This document shows, in pieces, positions 1 through 22,580 of a DNA stretch of 64,000 nucleotides. The position numbers were made by a program, and so were the translations under genes. Under the pieces are notes generated by a model. The model ran no database searches. It was given only the letters and a program-made list of their open reading frames with translations, and had not been told where the DNA came from. This DNA is from Prunus persica. Lineage: Eukaryota; Streptophyta; Magnoliopsida; Rosales; Rosaceae. Each line of letters opens with the position of its first letter. Within the stretch, counting starts at the first letter, position 1. The stretch lies in NCBI RefSeq assembly GCF_000346465.2, contig NC_034010.1, positions 3,864,941 to 3,928,940 of the forward strand. Direction: 5' to 3'.

Positions 1-612
1 TTGAACAGTCTGTTTTGTCAAAATCTGGTGTTTCTGGTGTTTAGTCTAATATGTTCCAACTTAGTCTATCCAATTTTCCAATTTACAAATGGATCAACCT
101 TTTTATCGTTCTTGTTACCAAGTAGGGTAAATTCAAGTAATAGTGACATTTTTGTGTTGGGATGATATTCTGTTGCTGCATTGCTTAGAAAATTATCAGT
201 CTTGGTTTCCAGTAGCTTCTATTATATCCGTGTAATACGCTTCTCTCCCGTTGGAGTGTTTGACTTTCTGGACATCTCATTCTTCATACAATTTAATTCT
301 TCACTACCCTTTCTTTCTAGTGGGAGTGCTTTAGCGCATCAGTTGTGTTTAAAATTGTATGTTTCATATGCTTATTAGAGGGATTCAAATGACTAATCTT
401 CATTAGCTGTGGACCTCCTTTTAAAATTTCGATCTTTGCGTAATTGTGTGGCTGTATTTCTGGTTCCCTCTGGCATGCTACCGTACATCTTATGAAATTT
501 AACTTTTCTAGTTGTCAATGAAAATTGGAACATATTAGACTAAGTTTCTGGGTGATATGAGATACTTATTCTACTTTTCAATTAAGAATACATTTTATGA
601 TTGATTACGCAG
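1..612. other. Non-coding left edge with a 19-bp inverted repeat
   Basis: No convincing exon is seen before the splice acceptor at 611-612. The stretch is AT-rich and is probably intron of the NRPE1-like gene that follows. A perfect 19-bp inverted repeat lies at 41-59 and 525-543 (core TTAGTCTAATATGTTCC), about 465 bases apart. This spacing would fit the ends of a small inverted-repeat insertion, but no target duplication was found. Confidence 0.5.
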
Positions 613-3600
613 CGCCTCTCAACGGCAGTGACAATGATGGCAAAAGGTGTTCTGAAAGAGCATCTTATCCTCCTGGCAAATAGCATGACATGTGCAGGAA
701 ATTTCGTGGGATTCAATTCGAATGGGTACAAAGCACTATCTCGGGCATTGAATATTCAAGTACCATTTACGGAAGCAACACTGTTTGTAAGTAATTGAAA
801 TTTTTGTCTAATTCTGTGAAAGGGCATTTACTTATAGTTACTGGTTAAGATGAATTACAATCACAACTGATTTCAGTACTCACATGTGGTTGTAGACACC
901 AAGAAAGTGTTTTGAGAGAGCAGCTGAAAAGTGCCACATGGATTCGTTGGCGAGCATAGTTGCATCATGTTCCTGGGGTAAACATGTTGCTGTGGGTACT
1001 GGCGCGAGGTTTGATGTCCTGTGGGACACAAGAGAGGTATTTCATAATTTTTAATGCACTTGTGAATTCTCAGTCGTATTAAATTTAGTCTTATCTGCTG
1101 CTAATGTTTCGCACCATTTAAATCTTAATTTTTTTCTAGGTAGAATTGACTCAAGAGGGTGGACTTGATGTTTTCAACTTTCTGCATATGGTGAGCACTG
1201 CAAACGTAGAAGAAGCAACTACAGGAGCTCTCGGTGCTGAAGTTGATGATCTAATGCTAGTTGATGAAATGGCAGATTCAAGCTTCTCGCCAGAACTCAA
1301 CTCCAGTTTTGATAGGCCCGTCTTCGAAGATCTTGTTGAATTTGATGATAAATTAGGAGATCTTCCCGAAAAATCAAACTGGGAAAAGGATTCCTCCTTC
1401 CACACCGATTCTAATGGGGGGAAAGACTGGAGCGTCGACAAAAATGTGGGAACTGTGGCAGTACCTGACGTTTGGTCAAGCTGGGGTACAGATAAAGGGT
1501 AAACACAAGATAGCAACTCAGCAGAAGCCCAGTTGGATTCCAAGAAATCCAGTGTTTTGGATACCTCGTCTGCGTGGGGGAAAAACCCAGCAAAAGAAAA
1601 TACGACATCTACATGGGGGACAACTACGGCAAGTGAAAATGATTGGTGTGGTAGAGGGGTAGGTGAGGATGATTTTGTAAGCTTGTCTGGGAAGAAATCT
1701 GGTGTTTTGAATACCTCATCTGCGTGGGCGACAAATACTGCCAGAGAAGATGCTGCATCTGCCTGGGGAACAAATCCAGCAAAAGAAAATACCACATCTA
1801 CATGGGGCACAACTACGGCAAGTGAAAATGATTGGTGTGGTAGATGGGTAGGTCAGGATGATTCTGCAAGCTTGTCTGTGAAGAAATCCAGTGTTTTGGA
1901 TACCTCGTCTGCGTGGGCGACAAATACTGCCAGAGAAGATGCTGCATCTGCCTGCGGGAAACAGCCAGCAAAAGAAAATGCCACATCTACATGGGGCACA
2001 ACTTTGGCAAGTGAAAATGATTGGTGTGGTAGAGGAGTAGGTCATGATGATTCTGCAAGCTTGTCTGGGAAGAAATCCAGTGTTTTAAATACCTCATCTG
2101 TGTGGGCGACAAATACTGCCAGAGAAGATGCTACATCTGCCTGGGGGGAAAATCCAGCAAAAGAAAATACCACATCTACATGGGGGACAACTACGGCAAG
2201 TGAAAATGATTGGTGTGGTAGAGAGGCAGGTAAAGTTGAACCAGTAGACTTCCAGCCTACAAAACCCCAGGATGATTCTGCAAGCTTGTCTGGGTGGGAT
2301 TCACCTACCGGAGATGGGAATTCTGGTGAACGAAATCATCAGTGGGGACAGCATCGTGGAGACCAAACAAAGAAAAGTCGTTTTGAAGGTGCAAGGAATT
2401 GGGTTTCAAGTCCTGGGGAATGGAAGAATAAGAACCGTCCTCCTAAGTCGCCTGGAATGGTGAATGACAATTCTACCATGGGTGCATTATATACTGTAAC
2501 AAGACCGAGATTGGATATGTTCACTTCCGAGGAGCATGTTCTTTCTAATATTGAGCCAGTTATGCGCTCCCTCCGAAGGATAATGCATCAATCTGGGTAT
2601 GTTTTCTATCTATGTACTTTCTTAACAATTCGGACCAGGCAGATCAAAATAATGGATACTTTTCAATTTTCTAAAGGAGAAATGATTCTTATATAGGAAG
2701 ACCAGATGTTTTTTGTCTTGCTAAGTGTCTTATAAGTAAGAGTCCATTTGAAGTCAGGGGAATACTTTTAGTTTAGAGTGACAAGAAACTAATGATTTGA
2801 ATAATTATTTATTAGTGTGCAATGTTCTTTTGGTGATTTGGATGGAAAGGAACGGTTTTGCTCAAAGCCAAAGTTGGGCAGTTTGTCGACTATTTATGAG
2901 ATATGGCTAGACTTTGGGCCTCTCTATGGGCTTCAGTCTCATCTGTATCATGATTGCCCATTCTTTCTCTTAAATTTGGAAAGGGAAGCAAGCTGCTATA
3001 TCGTAGTTGCCCTGATTGTACTTTGGGGCTTTTGCTCTGTTTTCTGCATTGTTGGACGCTGTACTGTCATACTTTTCTTTTGGTTTCTATAAATTGTAGG
3101 CTTTGTGCAGTGTATTTTCTGGTCTTCTAGTCCACTTTGATTGTACTTCCCATTCATATTAATTTGCATGTTGAAGTCTGAAGTCTATTTTTACATAAAA
3201 TTAATTATAACAACTATAAAAGAAAGACATCTAATAAAGTGATGAATTTTACATATTACATTGGACTTTCCTTTGGAGATGTCTTAGGGATATCATATCT
3301 TCACTGATCTCCATATGAAACAATTGATTTCATTTTTGGACATTATCCAGTCACTTTGCATATGTTATAGCTTCGTGCCGTGTTGTGCAACTGTTTGATA
3401 TTTCCTTCCTTTTTTGAATATTTTAATTGTAGCAATATCTTTGCATGGTGTTCGACAATGCTGTAACTTAATTTCTGGTTTTTAAATTATTTTATGCAGG
3501 TACAATGATGGGGATCCACTGTCAGGTGACGATGAATCGTTTGTACTTGATAATGTCTTCAATTACCACCGGATAAAGCAGCTAAAATGGGTTGTGGAAT

Positions 3601-4766
3601 TGATCATCTCACAGTATGTTCATCTACCCTGTTCTTGCTTAACTACGTTTTATTTGGAATTATATTTCTGTACACATTTGATACATTGGATTAAGAATCT
3701 GTGACTGATGATTTTATTGTTATACTGATTATTCTAATATTCATTTTATTTTTTATGGAAGCTGGACATTTATACAGATTTTCCTAGATTGTCCATTGAG
3801 TATAAACTCCAGGTGTATTGTTGCATACCTAAATTTGTTCTGGAGCTCAATGGAAATTTTGAAACCTTTTTTTATGTCAATATTTATCATTAGCAAAGAG
3901 CTGTTGCACATAGGGAGTTGATTCAAATGGGGTTTAGTCAGAAAAAATCATTTTCATGTCTTTTGGTTTAGATACTCACGCATGGTACCAGGCTGCTAAG
4001 GTTGGTGATCTAGTTCTTCAGATAAGGGGAATAAATACTCGTCTTTAAACATGAATTAAGACTATGGTTCATTTGAAGGGGTTTTTAAGTCTGGGGACAA
4101 GTAGTGATTGGGAAGAGGTTTTCTTTCTTAGTACTTGGAAAACATATCAAGGCTGGAATGTCCGGTATTGTTTACCTTTTTTGCAGGAACCACTGTCTTG
4201 TAATAACTGCCAATATGTGTCTTATTTTGTAAAATATTCCACTAATTTACACCGCTATTGGTATGACAGGTTAATAGGCATGGTAGTTTCCAGGACAGCA
4301 GATGCTTCTTTGTTGTGTCAACAGACAGTCGTACGGAAGATTTTTCATATTGGAATATGTAAAATAATTAACTGCTGTCCTCGTCTTCTTACAGCTGCTG
4401 GAAACTCTTCATCTTCCAACAGTTGTATTGTCTTGGTACTGTAAAAGCCTTTATTAATTCTAACGACTGTAAAAGGCTTGCCTATATATGCAGCCTGTTG
4501 TACTGATATCTATATGATGAATAAGAATCTCAAACTCCACCGGGGATGTAGGCTCAAAATTGCCGAACCTCGGTAAACTTGTGGTGTTCTGTTTTCTTCT
4601 TTCTCTGATTTCTACATGTTATCAGAGCAGGACCTTTGAAAAGTTCCCCAATGTAGCCGAAACTTTCATTGGCAAGTATTTCTCTAGTAGAGGGAATCGA
4701 GAGCGGAACCCAACTCTAAGTCAAACCTCCACTCCAGAGCAAACTGAGAATGCGGAGACGCAGTAG
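613..4766 (+). pseudogene. NRPE1: NRPE1-like: Pol V largest subunit, 3' part, disrupted
   Basis: The segment encodes the C-terminal third of the largest subunit of plant RNA polymerase V, the enzyme that makes scaffold transcripts for RNA-directed DNA methylation. Exons: 613-786, 896-1036, 1140-2596, 3500-3613, 4270 to about 4355, and probably 4631-4766; phase is continuous through the first four. The first exons give the conserved catalytic-core end (KGVLKEHLILLANSMTCAG, then SIVASCSWGKHVAVGTG). The third encodes an acidic linker, the WG/GW repeat tail that binds AGO4-type Argonautes, and the start of the DeCL domain (YTVTRPRLDMFTSEEHV). Two breaks are visible. An in-frame TAA at 1500-1502 falls before the repeats, and one base is missing near 3567-3570 inside DeCL, after which the next exon fits only in the shifted frame. 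The DeCL end near 4350 is also poorly conserved. The catalytic part lies left of the window. It could be a pseudogene, or an allele or assembly with errors. Confidence 0.8.
1681..2296 (+). repeat. 189-bp tandem repeat encoding WG/GW (Ago-hook) units
   Basis: The start of each unit (GCTTGTCTG...AAGAAATC) recurs at 1681, 1870, 2059 and 2284. The first two steps are exactly 189 bases (63 codons) and the last is longer by 36. Each unit carries Trp-Gly pairs in contexts such as SAWG, STWG and NDWCG. A shorter unit lies before the array at about 1533-1670. The period is a multiple of three, so copy number can change without breaking the frame. Within the NRPE1 family this region is known as the Argonaute-binding platform. 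Confidence 0.85.
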
Positions 4767-5954
4767 AAAATGTCTATTTCCTGGGCAAGTGTCATTTTGA
4801 GATTCTCATGTAATTAGCTGTAAACATTCTGCTCCTCTGTTTTTTGATTTGTATATATTAGGCAGTTGTTAGCAGCTCCTGACAAACTCAGTTTGTTTTC
4901 TTTTTTCTTTTTCTGGGTTTGATCTTAGAGCATTTTAGTTAACCTGTTGGTAACTACTGGATGCTGTTAAACTAAACCCTTAATTGGGAGATATTGCAGG
5001 TAAAAAATCAATTGTCGATGAAATGCAGAAGTGTTACCAATATCATTCATCAATGGCTTCTATTTCTTTATTAATCATTTTGGTACTGAGACTTGCTGCC
5101 TCTCTGATGACAGCTCAATTAGGCCTTCATCATTGCTCATGGTTCATGGTTTTGGGTTTATCTGTGAAGTGATTAGCTGCTGCTTCTGTGTGCTGGAAGG
5201 GAAATGTTTTGCTGATTAGCAAAGCAGCTCTCATACTGCCAATCACACTTCTGATTTGGAAATTTTATTTTTGTTTCTATTTTTCTGATAAGGAATTGAT
5301 GATACTGGGCCATGATAAATAGCTGTGCAAATGAACATGAAGAACTTGGTTCATTATACAGAGTTAAAAAGAGTCTAATGCACCCTAGTAAATACTTGAG
5401 CTCAGGTTCAGATAGATTACAAAAGTGAGTTGAATCCAATCAATCATTTCTTGAACAATCAGTACAAGAAATACTCACATTAGATTAGTCATAGGCCAAT
5501 ATCTACCATTAGTTTCATTAAAATGAAGGAAACCCTTACAATTTCATGCATATTGGTTGTCAATCTTCAATTCACTTGGTATATCTTAAAAAATATTTGC
5601 AGGAAAGTTATTGATGTCTATATTTATTCCTGCGCAAATCACTGTTTGCAGGAGTATAGGTAAAATTGTAGATTTTGACAATATTATTATTTATTTCTTT
5701 AACATTTTATTTAATTGGTGCATGACAAATCGAATTCTTATTTGTGGTTTTTCCTTAATTTCAATTTGTCCATGTAGTTTCAATTAAGTCGTAGTTTTGT
5801 TGCTTGTTTCAATTAAGTCCCTTATACGTGCACTGCATGTGCCATATTATTAAACATTGTATATTTAAGGGCAAGGTCGTCATTTAATGTGAAATAATTT
5901 CGTCTTTTTCTTCTTGTTAGGACTTGTAGTTTGCCTATTAAAAATAAAAATGAA

Positions 5955-6055
5955 AAATGATTGCAAGTGGCTTGTAATTCAAGTGGTTAAAAGTATTTAT
6001 CTCTTCACTTGAGGTCTTAGGTTCAATTCCCTCCTCTATCAATATCGCTTGTAAA
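5955..6055 (+). repeat. tRNA-like segment, possible SINE remnant
   Basis: The stretch has a possible A-box region (TGGCTTGTAATTCAAGTGG) followed about 45 bases later by GGTTCAATTCC, one base from the pol III B-box consensus GGTTCGANTCC. An A-rich stretch follows (GTAAAAAAATTAAAAATTAAAAA). This arrangement is typical of tRNA-derived SINEs. No complete cloverleaf was folded, so a functional tRNA gene is not claimed. Confidence 0.4.
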
Positions 6056-6781
6056 AAAATTAAAAATTAAAAAGGTTAACGATGCACATGCAACATATAT
6101 TGTTTAAAGTGCTATAGAGGTTCGAATATAAGACCATAGGTTTGCAAGTCAATGTCATTTTTCACTAGGCTATATGTTGCATGGACACTCAAGATACTCT
6201 CCAAACACGGATCAACTCATACTTAAGATCAGTTAATGTGTTAATTCAATTATAATTCATAAGAAATTAATAAACTACATTTGAAAGACTTGGAAAGCTT
6301 GAACTTCACTATATATAATTGTGAAATTGAAGTATTAACATCAATATTTTGTTTTTCAATTAAATAATTATTTTTTATTGTCGTGTTCTAGTTTTTTGAG
6401 ATTTTTCGTTTTCCCGTATCCCTATATTCCCGTGTCACATATCCGTGTCGCCGTGCTGGTGTCCCTACAACACCTATACTCCTTTGGCTTTAGCTCAGGA
6501 TTTTATTTCTAACAAAATTTAACAATAAATACCTGATTGAAAATATTATGCGACGACTATGCTGCTAGTTTTTTGGATGAGAAATTTCCACTCTTATTAG
6601 GGGAAGATCCGCTCTTTTAGCCCACTTTTTTAGACATCTATTAGACTGTAGGGCACCAATGGAGTGGTTTAACACTTAGTAAATTTAGGTTTGTAAATTT
6701 AGGTTTTAGTCACAAAACCAAAATTCTGGAAAAATATAAAATTAAAACCAAAATCCAATTTTCCTTGAAAAATATAAAACT

Positions 6782-7088
6782 AGGGATGTGATTTCCCCAC
6801 TTCCTTTTTCTCCACTTACAGTCCCCTTTGCTTTTTAATACTTTTTAATCAATTTTGTTATTTCTCTTTTCTATTCTACCCTTGCCCTACATTAATTTCT
6901 TTTTACTTCACTTTTAATTAGTTCTAATTAAGTGTAAAGAAAAAGAACTAATATAAAAGTGAAGTAAAAAGAAATTAATGTATGGCAATGGTAGAATAGG
7001 AAAGAGAAAGAACAAAATTGATTAAAAAGTATTAAAAAGCAAGAAAGAGTGTAAGTGAAAAAAAGAGAGTGGGAAAATCAAATCCCTA
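6782..7088. mobile_element. Fold-back MITE-like element
   Basis: The two halves are reverse complements over about 140 bases each, meeting near 6935. AGGGATGTGATTTCCCC at the left end pairs with GGGAAAATCAAATCCCT at the right end, and the match continues inward through the TTTTTAATACTTTTTAATC region. A direct repeat (CCAAAATCCAATTTTCCT) lies near 6748 and again near 7098, outside the arms. No coding capacity. This looks like a non-autonomous inverted-repeat transposon; a clean target duplication could not be fixed. Confidence 0.7.
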
Positions 7089-7300
7089 AAACTAAAACCA
7101 AAATCCAATTTTCCTCAATAAAAAAAACCCCCATTATCCATTTCTTTTTCTCGTGAAGCAAATACAATAATATATTATCAGTCACCCCCGTCTTGATGTT
7201 TTACTGCTTTAAAGTACTTTGAGTCTGATTGATCCACAAGATCAGCTACCAGTCCACTGATATGTGGTGGAAGTGATCGGTTTACTACTAAGAATCAGCC

Positions 7301-18350
<11,050 letters not shown>

Positions 18351-18699
18351 TAGGCATGATGGGCTCAAGAACTTGGTAATGAGTACCGAGTGATTGACAA
18401 TGTATGTGGCCATGAAATAAGATGTCTAGCTCATTTGCAACGAATAATATAAGGGCAAAACTTATCAGTCTGTAATATTCTGATTATGAAACATTTGTAT
18501 TTAACAGTGCTTTTGTCTGAAGCATTTTAGTGGTGGATCATGCCTACTACAATCAATCTAAGCAATTTAGTATTTTCCCTCCTATTTGTCACTTTACTTA
18601 ACCAATATACGCGGCGGGTTCTTATTTTTGTTGAATTCTTCCCATAATAAGAATGCGACCGCATTCCTATGGACGTGGCAACTTCATGAGATTAGCCAT
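18351..18699. other. GH2 3' untranslated and flanking sequence
   Basis: AT-rich sequence after the GH2 stop codon, up to the outer edge of the large inverted repeat. It contains AATAAGA- and AATAAT-type sequences near 18415 and 18445 that could serve as polyadenylation signals. No gene is seen. Confidence 0.5.
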
Positions 18700-19261
18700 C
18701 ATTACATATGTGATTTTGTAACTTTTTCCATTTAGAATTAAAGCAAGTTTTGGTATAATTTTAGGGATTCCAAGACTTTGCATTTAGAGGTTGTGCATTT
18801 TCCCGCATTTCATTAAATCCAAACCATTCTAATAATCAAACATCTTAACATGACACCTCATTAAATTTGGGAGAACATTTTTTTTTTCCCCCTCCAAAGC
18901 TCACGCGTTGAACTGACCTTTAACGTTAACATCAGTTTTTTAGCATTGTCGTTCAGTGTTGAAACCGTGATCGGTCAGGAGCAAATACCATCAACGAATA
19001 ATTGTTGAATCCATTCACGATTATCCAGATGCTTGTTTCTTTGGTTTTAGTGAAGCAACTGATGGTGTCAAGTCATTGATTCCAAAACATTAGGGTGTTA
19101 TAGGCCAAGGAAGAGCAGACAAACCTAATATAAACAAAACAAGCTTGATTATAAAGGACGTTTGTCAAATTGGTATAATGTAATATACATATATATGTGT
19201 TTATGATTCTATGAACAAAATATAATGATAATCGTATCTCTGCATGTAAGAGGGTGCGAAC

Positions 19262-19505
19262 AGTACAAAGTAGGGAAAATGTTCAGATATGCTCGTATTA
19301 GCTCATATTTTATTCTTCTCCAATATGGAGGTATTTATACAAGTACAAAGATGTGTTAACCCTAAATAAAATAGGAAATATATCTAATTACTATAGGAAA
19401 TAAATCTCTATTACAATATGACTAAATAATAATTGGTAAGTAACCAAAATTCTAACTAAATAAGGAACCAAAATTCTAACTAAGTAAGGACTCGCCAACA
19501 CGAAC
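19262..19505 (-). mobile_element. Probable solo LTR inserted in the left arm
   Basis: Comparison with the right arm shows an extra segment starting after GGGTGCGAAC and ending before CGAACCACAACC, so CGAAC is duplicated at both sides. That is a 5-bp target duplication, as made by retroviral-type integrases. Read on the minus strand it starts TGTTGGCGAGTCC and contains TATAAATACC. Both fit an LTR, although the far end is not the usual CA. No internal retrotransposon region is present, so it is best read as a solo LTR or very short element. Confidence 0.6.
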
Positions 19506-20144
19506 CACAACCATTAAAAATTGAAGGCCCCATATAAAAAGGCAGTGAAGCAAACCCAGAGGAGAGAGCACCCAAAACCATTCAAAATTGAAGATCCCAG
19601 ATCAGGGCAATCCTAAAGCACAAAATTTCAGGGGCCATGAGAGAAAGAAACATGCTCAAACTGACGTTAACGTGTGTGAGTTTTGTGGGAAAAAAAAACA
19701 ATAACTTCAAGTTTAATGACGTGCCATGTTTTAAGACGTTAGATTATTAGAATGGTTTGGTGACAAGACCCATCCCAAATTCTCCATTGGAACCTATGAC
19801 GAACCCTGTTGCCTATCCGGCATCTAACCAATGTCGGGTCCACTTACTAAAATAACTCTTTTCCATGAACAACAACAACAGAAAAAGAGTCCAAACTTCT
19901 ATCAAAATTTTTGCAATCTCTCCTGAAAAACGAATAAATCCTAAAATTTTCCACTAGTAAAAACAACACATTAAATATCTCAACTGGCAGCACACACAAT
20001 GCTAAAGTACATAGTTCACAAAATAGACATCCGACCTCAATTTCTACCCTCCATGGACAATATCAGAGCAATATAAGAAATTCTTAACTACACAACCAGA
20101 GTAATTTTCAAAGGAAATAAACAACATAAAAGTCCTACGATTGA

Positions 20145-22580
20145 AGTTAGAAGCGCGGGAAGAATGGCTTGGATTCACGAGTCACGTCAAACTACGGCCT
20201 GAGGGGAGTAAAATAGAAATTGTGAGTGGACAAAAATAAAGTTTGAAAATAGTTATGATCAAATGTACTAACCCCACCGTTTTATGAAAACAATGTAAAA
20301 CCATGCAATAAAATCCATTATTATAGTATAGTTGAATTTGAAATCATTGTAATCCCATAAACCCGATATGGCATAGAATATAATCATCAAACAGGACCTT
20401 TTTCCTTTAGCCAACCCCTTTTTCCTAGACATATGCTTGTAAAAACACAATATACAAAGAAAGTGCCTTATAAATATATAAGTATAAAAATGTATGTATG
20501 TATATCACTACATCAGCAACAAGTACCAAGGGAAACAATCCAACACGAGGACTGTTTTGACTAGATATAGGATAGAAATGCATTACCCTATGACTACAGA
20601 CGAGCAGTCCAATCGGGGGACTATTGCTCCCCAACACACACGGCGAAATCGCATCACTTACGCTTGTAGACTGCCTCGCCAAGGGCCTGCAGCACATCTC
20701 TCCAAGGGTGCTCAGGTCCCGACACACCTATGAAGAGTTATCACGTGTCGAATGTATCCAAGTATCCAATAACATGGGGGGTACATATAATGGTGCAATC
20801 AATACATGATATTCCAAAATCATAGCCCAACACTATGTACCAATTCCCAAAATATAAAAAAATATATAAAAAATATAAAAAATCCAATTTCCAATAATCA
20901 TCTCCGAAATCCATATTCTCAAATTCACAATAATCAAATCCATACACATCCCGATAAAATCATAATCCAAAACCCAAAATCCATTTACTTTATAACTAAC
21001 AATAAGTTCTAGTAATCCCATAAGATACTATAAACCCATAGTTAAAACATATATCAAATTCCATAATCCCAATAAACCAAAGAAGTCAAGTTCTAAATCA
21101 AATCTCATTTATGCATGCAAAAATCCATATTCAAAAAATAATGCTCATTTAAAACAATGTCTACTCATAACAAGTCCAGAGCTGCTCGACCCTGAGAATG
21201 TCTCTCTTGTGGAGTACGTGAAGCTTGAGTACCTATTTGAAAGAACAATGAGACTTAATCAATAAAAGTATCCAACCATAAACTTTATCTTAAAATTCTA
21301 ATTCCCGGGACTCAAAGTGTGTGTACAACCTTTAAGGAAGTTCCTAAGGGTCCGGCAAGGGCTACTAAATATGTCCCGAGGATTTGGTTTCAATCGAACA
21401 GTCAGATCTAAACCAATCGCACAATCGGTTTGCCTAATCCTAAAATTAGTGATTCGGAGGATCCGAAACTTCGATCTCACTCCGTAAGTTCCTACACGAT
21501 CCTAATTGAAAATGAAACCGATCAAATGATCCGAATCTATCGAACCCAGATATCGCATAATAGGCGCAATATCCGTTCGATAATTAAACGATAATCCGAG
21601 CATACCTCATGCTCAGGACGATGTGGTGAGCATTTAGAACTCAAAAGGCTACCACAAAGTGGCCCATGAGTTCGATCTAGACATTCCTAAAAATTCACAA
21701 TTCTACTTAACTTTGGAACAACTCAACAATCTACAAAACCTCTAAAATATAACCTCTAAAACAAATTTCCATAAATCAAACATCTTAAATATTTACCTCA
21801 CTCCTTTGAATTAGTCTGAAATCCTCAATTCACCTCCCAAGGAGAACAACCACCAAAACAACAATTGGCAACAAAGAAGCTTGTTTAAGCTTGTACAACT
21901 TTCGAGATGGCTAAACTTGCTGGATGACTACGAATTTTGGATATGTTGTAGACTACATAATTCTCAACAACTTTCGTCAGGAACTTTCTCATGTGAGCAA
22001 GGGAAATCGACATGCAAGATAGAATTTGAGCCTACATTAACAAAGCAGACAATGATGAACATGTTACACTTAGGCACGTCTTAAGATGGCTATACTTCTT
22101 GGATAAAGTTTAAATTTTGGCATATTAGAGCCAACAACTTTGATGAAGGGAAATATGCCATTAGCGCAGAGGAAGGCTACATGCAAGAGTTCATAAGTTC
22201 ACACTAGTGTGGAACCAACAGACAGGAAGTAAGAGAAGACTAGTCTCACCTTGAACATGATTTAAGGTAGATAGGCATCTCCAATTTAGATGACATTATA
22301 ATGTCAAAATTATTTGTTTAGATTACTATGCCAAGATTTGAATAATAATGAAATGAAAATCAAATGAATTTCAAATGATTCATTGCATATAGTCATTTCA
22401 AATCCATTCCAAACGACGAAACAAGGCAAAGAAAAAAAAAAGGTGATTTTATTGGCACCTCATTATTTGCTCTTTGCACCCCGTGCTATTTTTAAACATA
22501 AATAATCTATTATACCCTTGTACATAATTACCATTTAGAATTAAAAAAATATTTAAAATAAAAATTAAATTTGCTTACTA
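20145..22580. other. Spacer of the inverted repeat, unidentified
   Basis: About 2.4 kb between the left arm and the LTR-like repeat. Only short spurious frames occur. Two internally similar stretches (about 21890-22080 and 22085-22250) share phrases such as GATGGCTA followed by AACTT. The 21300-21700 part is less AT-rich, with several CGAT/CCGA words, and resembles the non-coding part of an LTR element. No protein domain was recognised. Confidence 0.4.

Larger units (their letters stand above)
4767..7300. other. Intergenic region with repeat fragments
   Basis: No gene is recognised between the NRPE1-like remnant and the GH2 gene. The DNA is AT-rich with short spurious reading frames only. 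Two repeat-like segments stand out and are listed separately: a tRNA-like segment near 5955-6055 and a fold-back element at 6782-7088. The last 200 bases should hold the GH2 promoter, but no clear TATA box could be assigned. Confidence 0.6.

Noticed and set aside
1151..1810. 219-codon open frame on the minus strand over the NRPE1 repeats
   Set aside because: It is a shadow of the WG/GW repeat array. The repeat is open in several frames and has no independent start context or domain.
5955..6055. Functional tRNA gene
   Set aside because: A- and B-box-like words are present, but I could not form a full cloverleaf and the 3' side runs into an A-rich tail, so a SINE remnant is more likely.
20806..21021. 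Open frames in both orientations in very AT-rich DNA
   Set aside because: Low-complexity Ile/Asn/Tyr-rich translations expected by chance from AAT/ATA-rich sequence.
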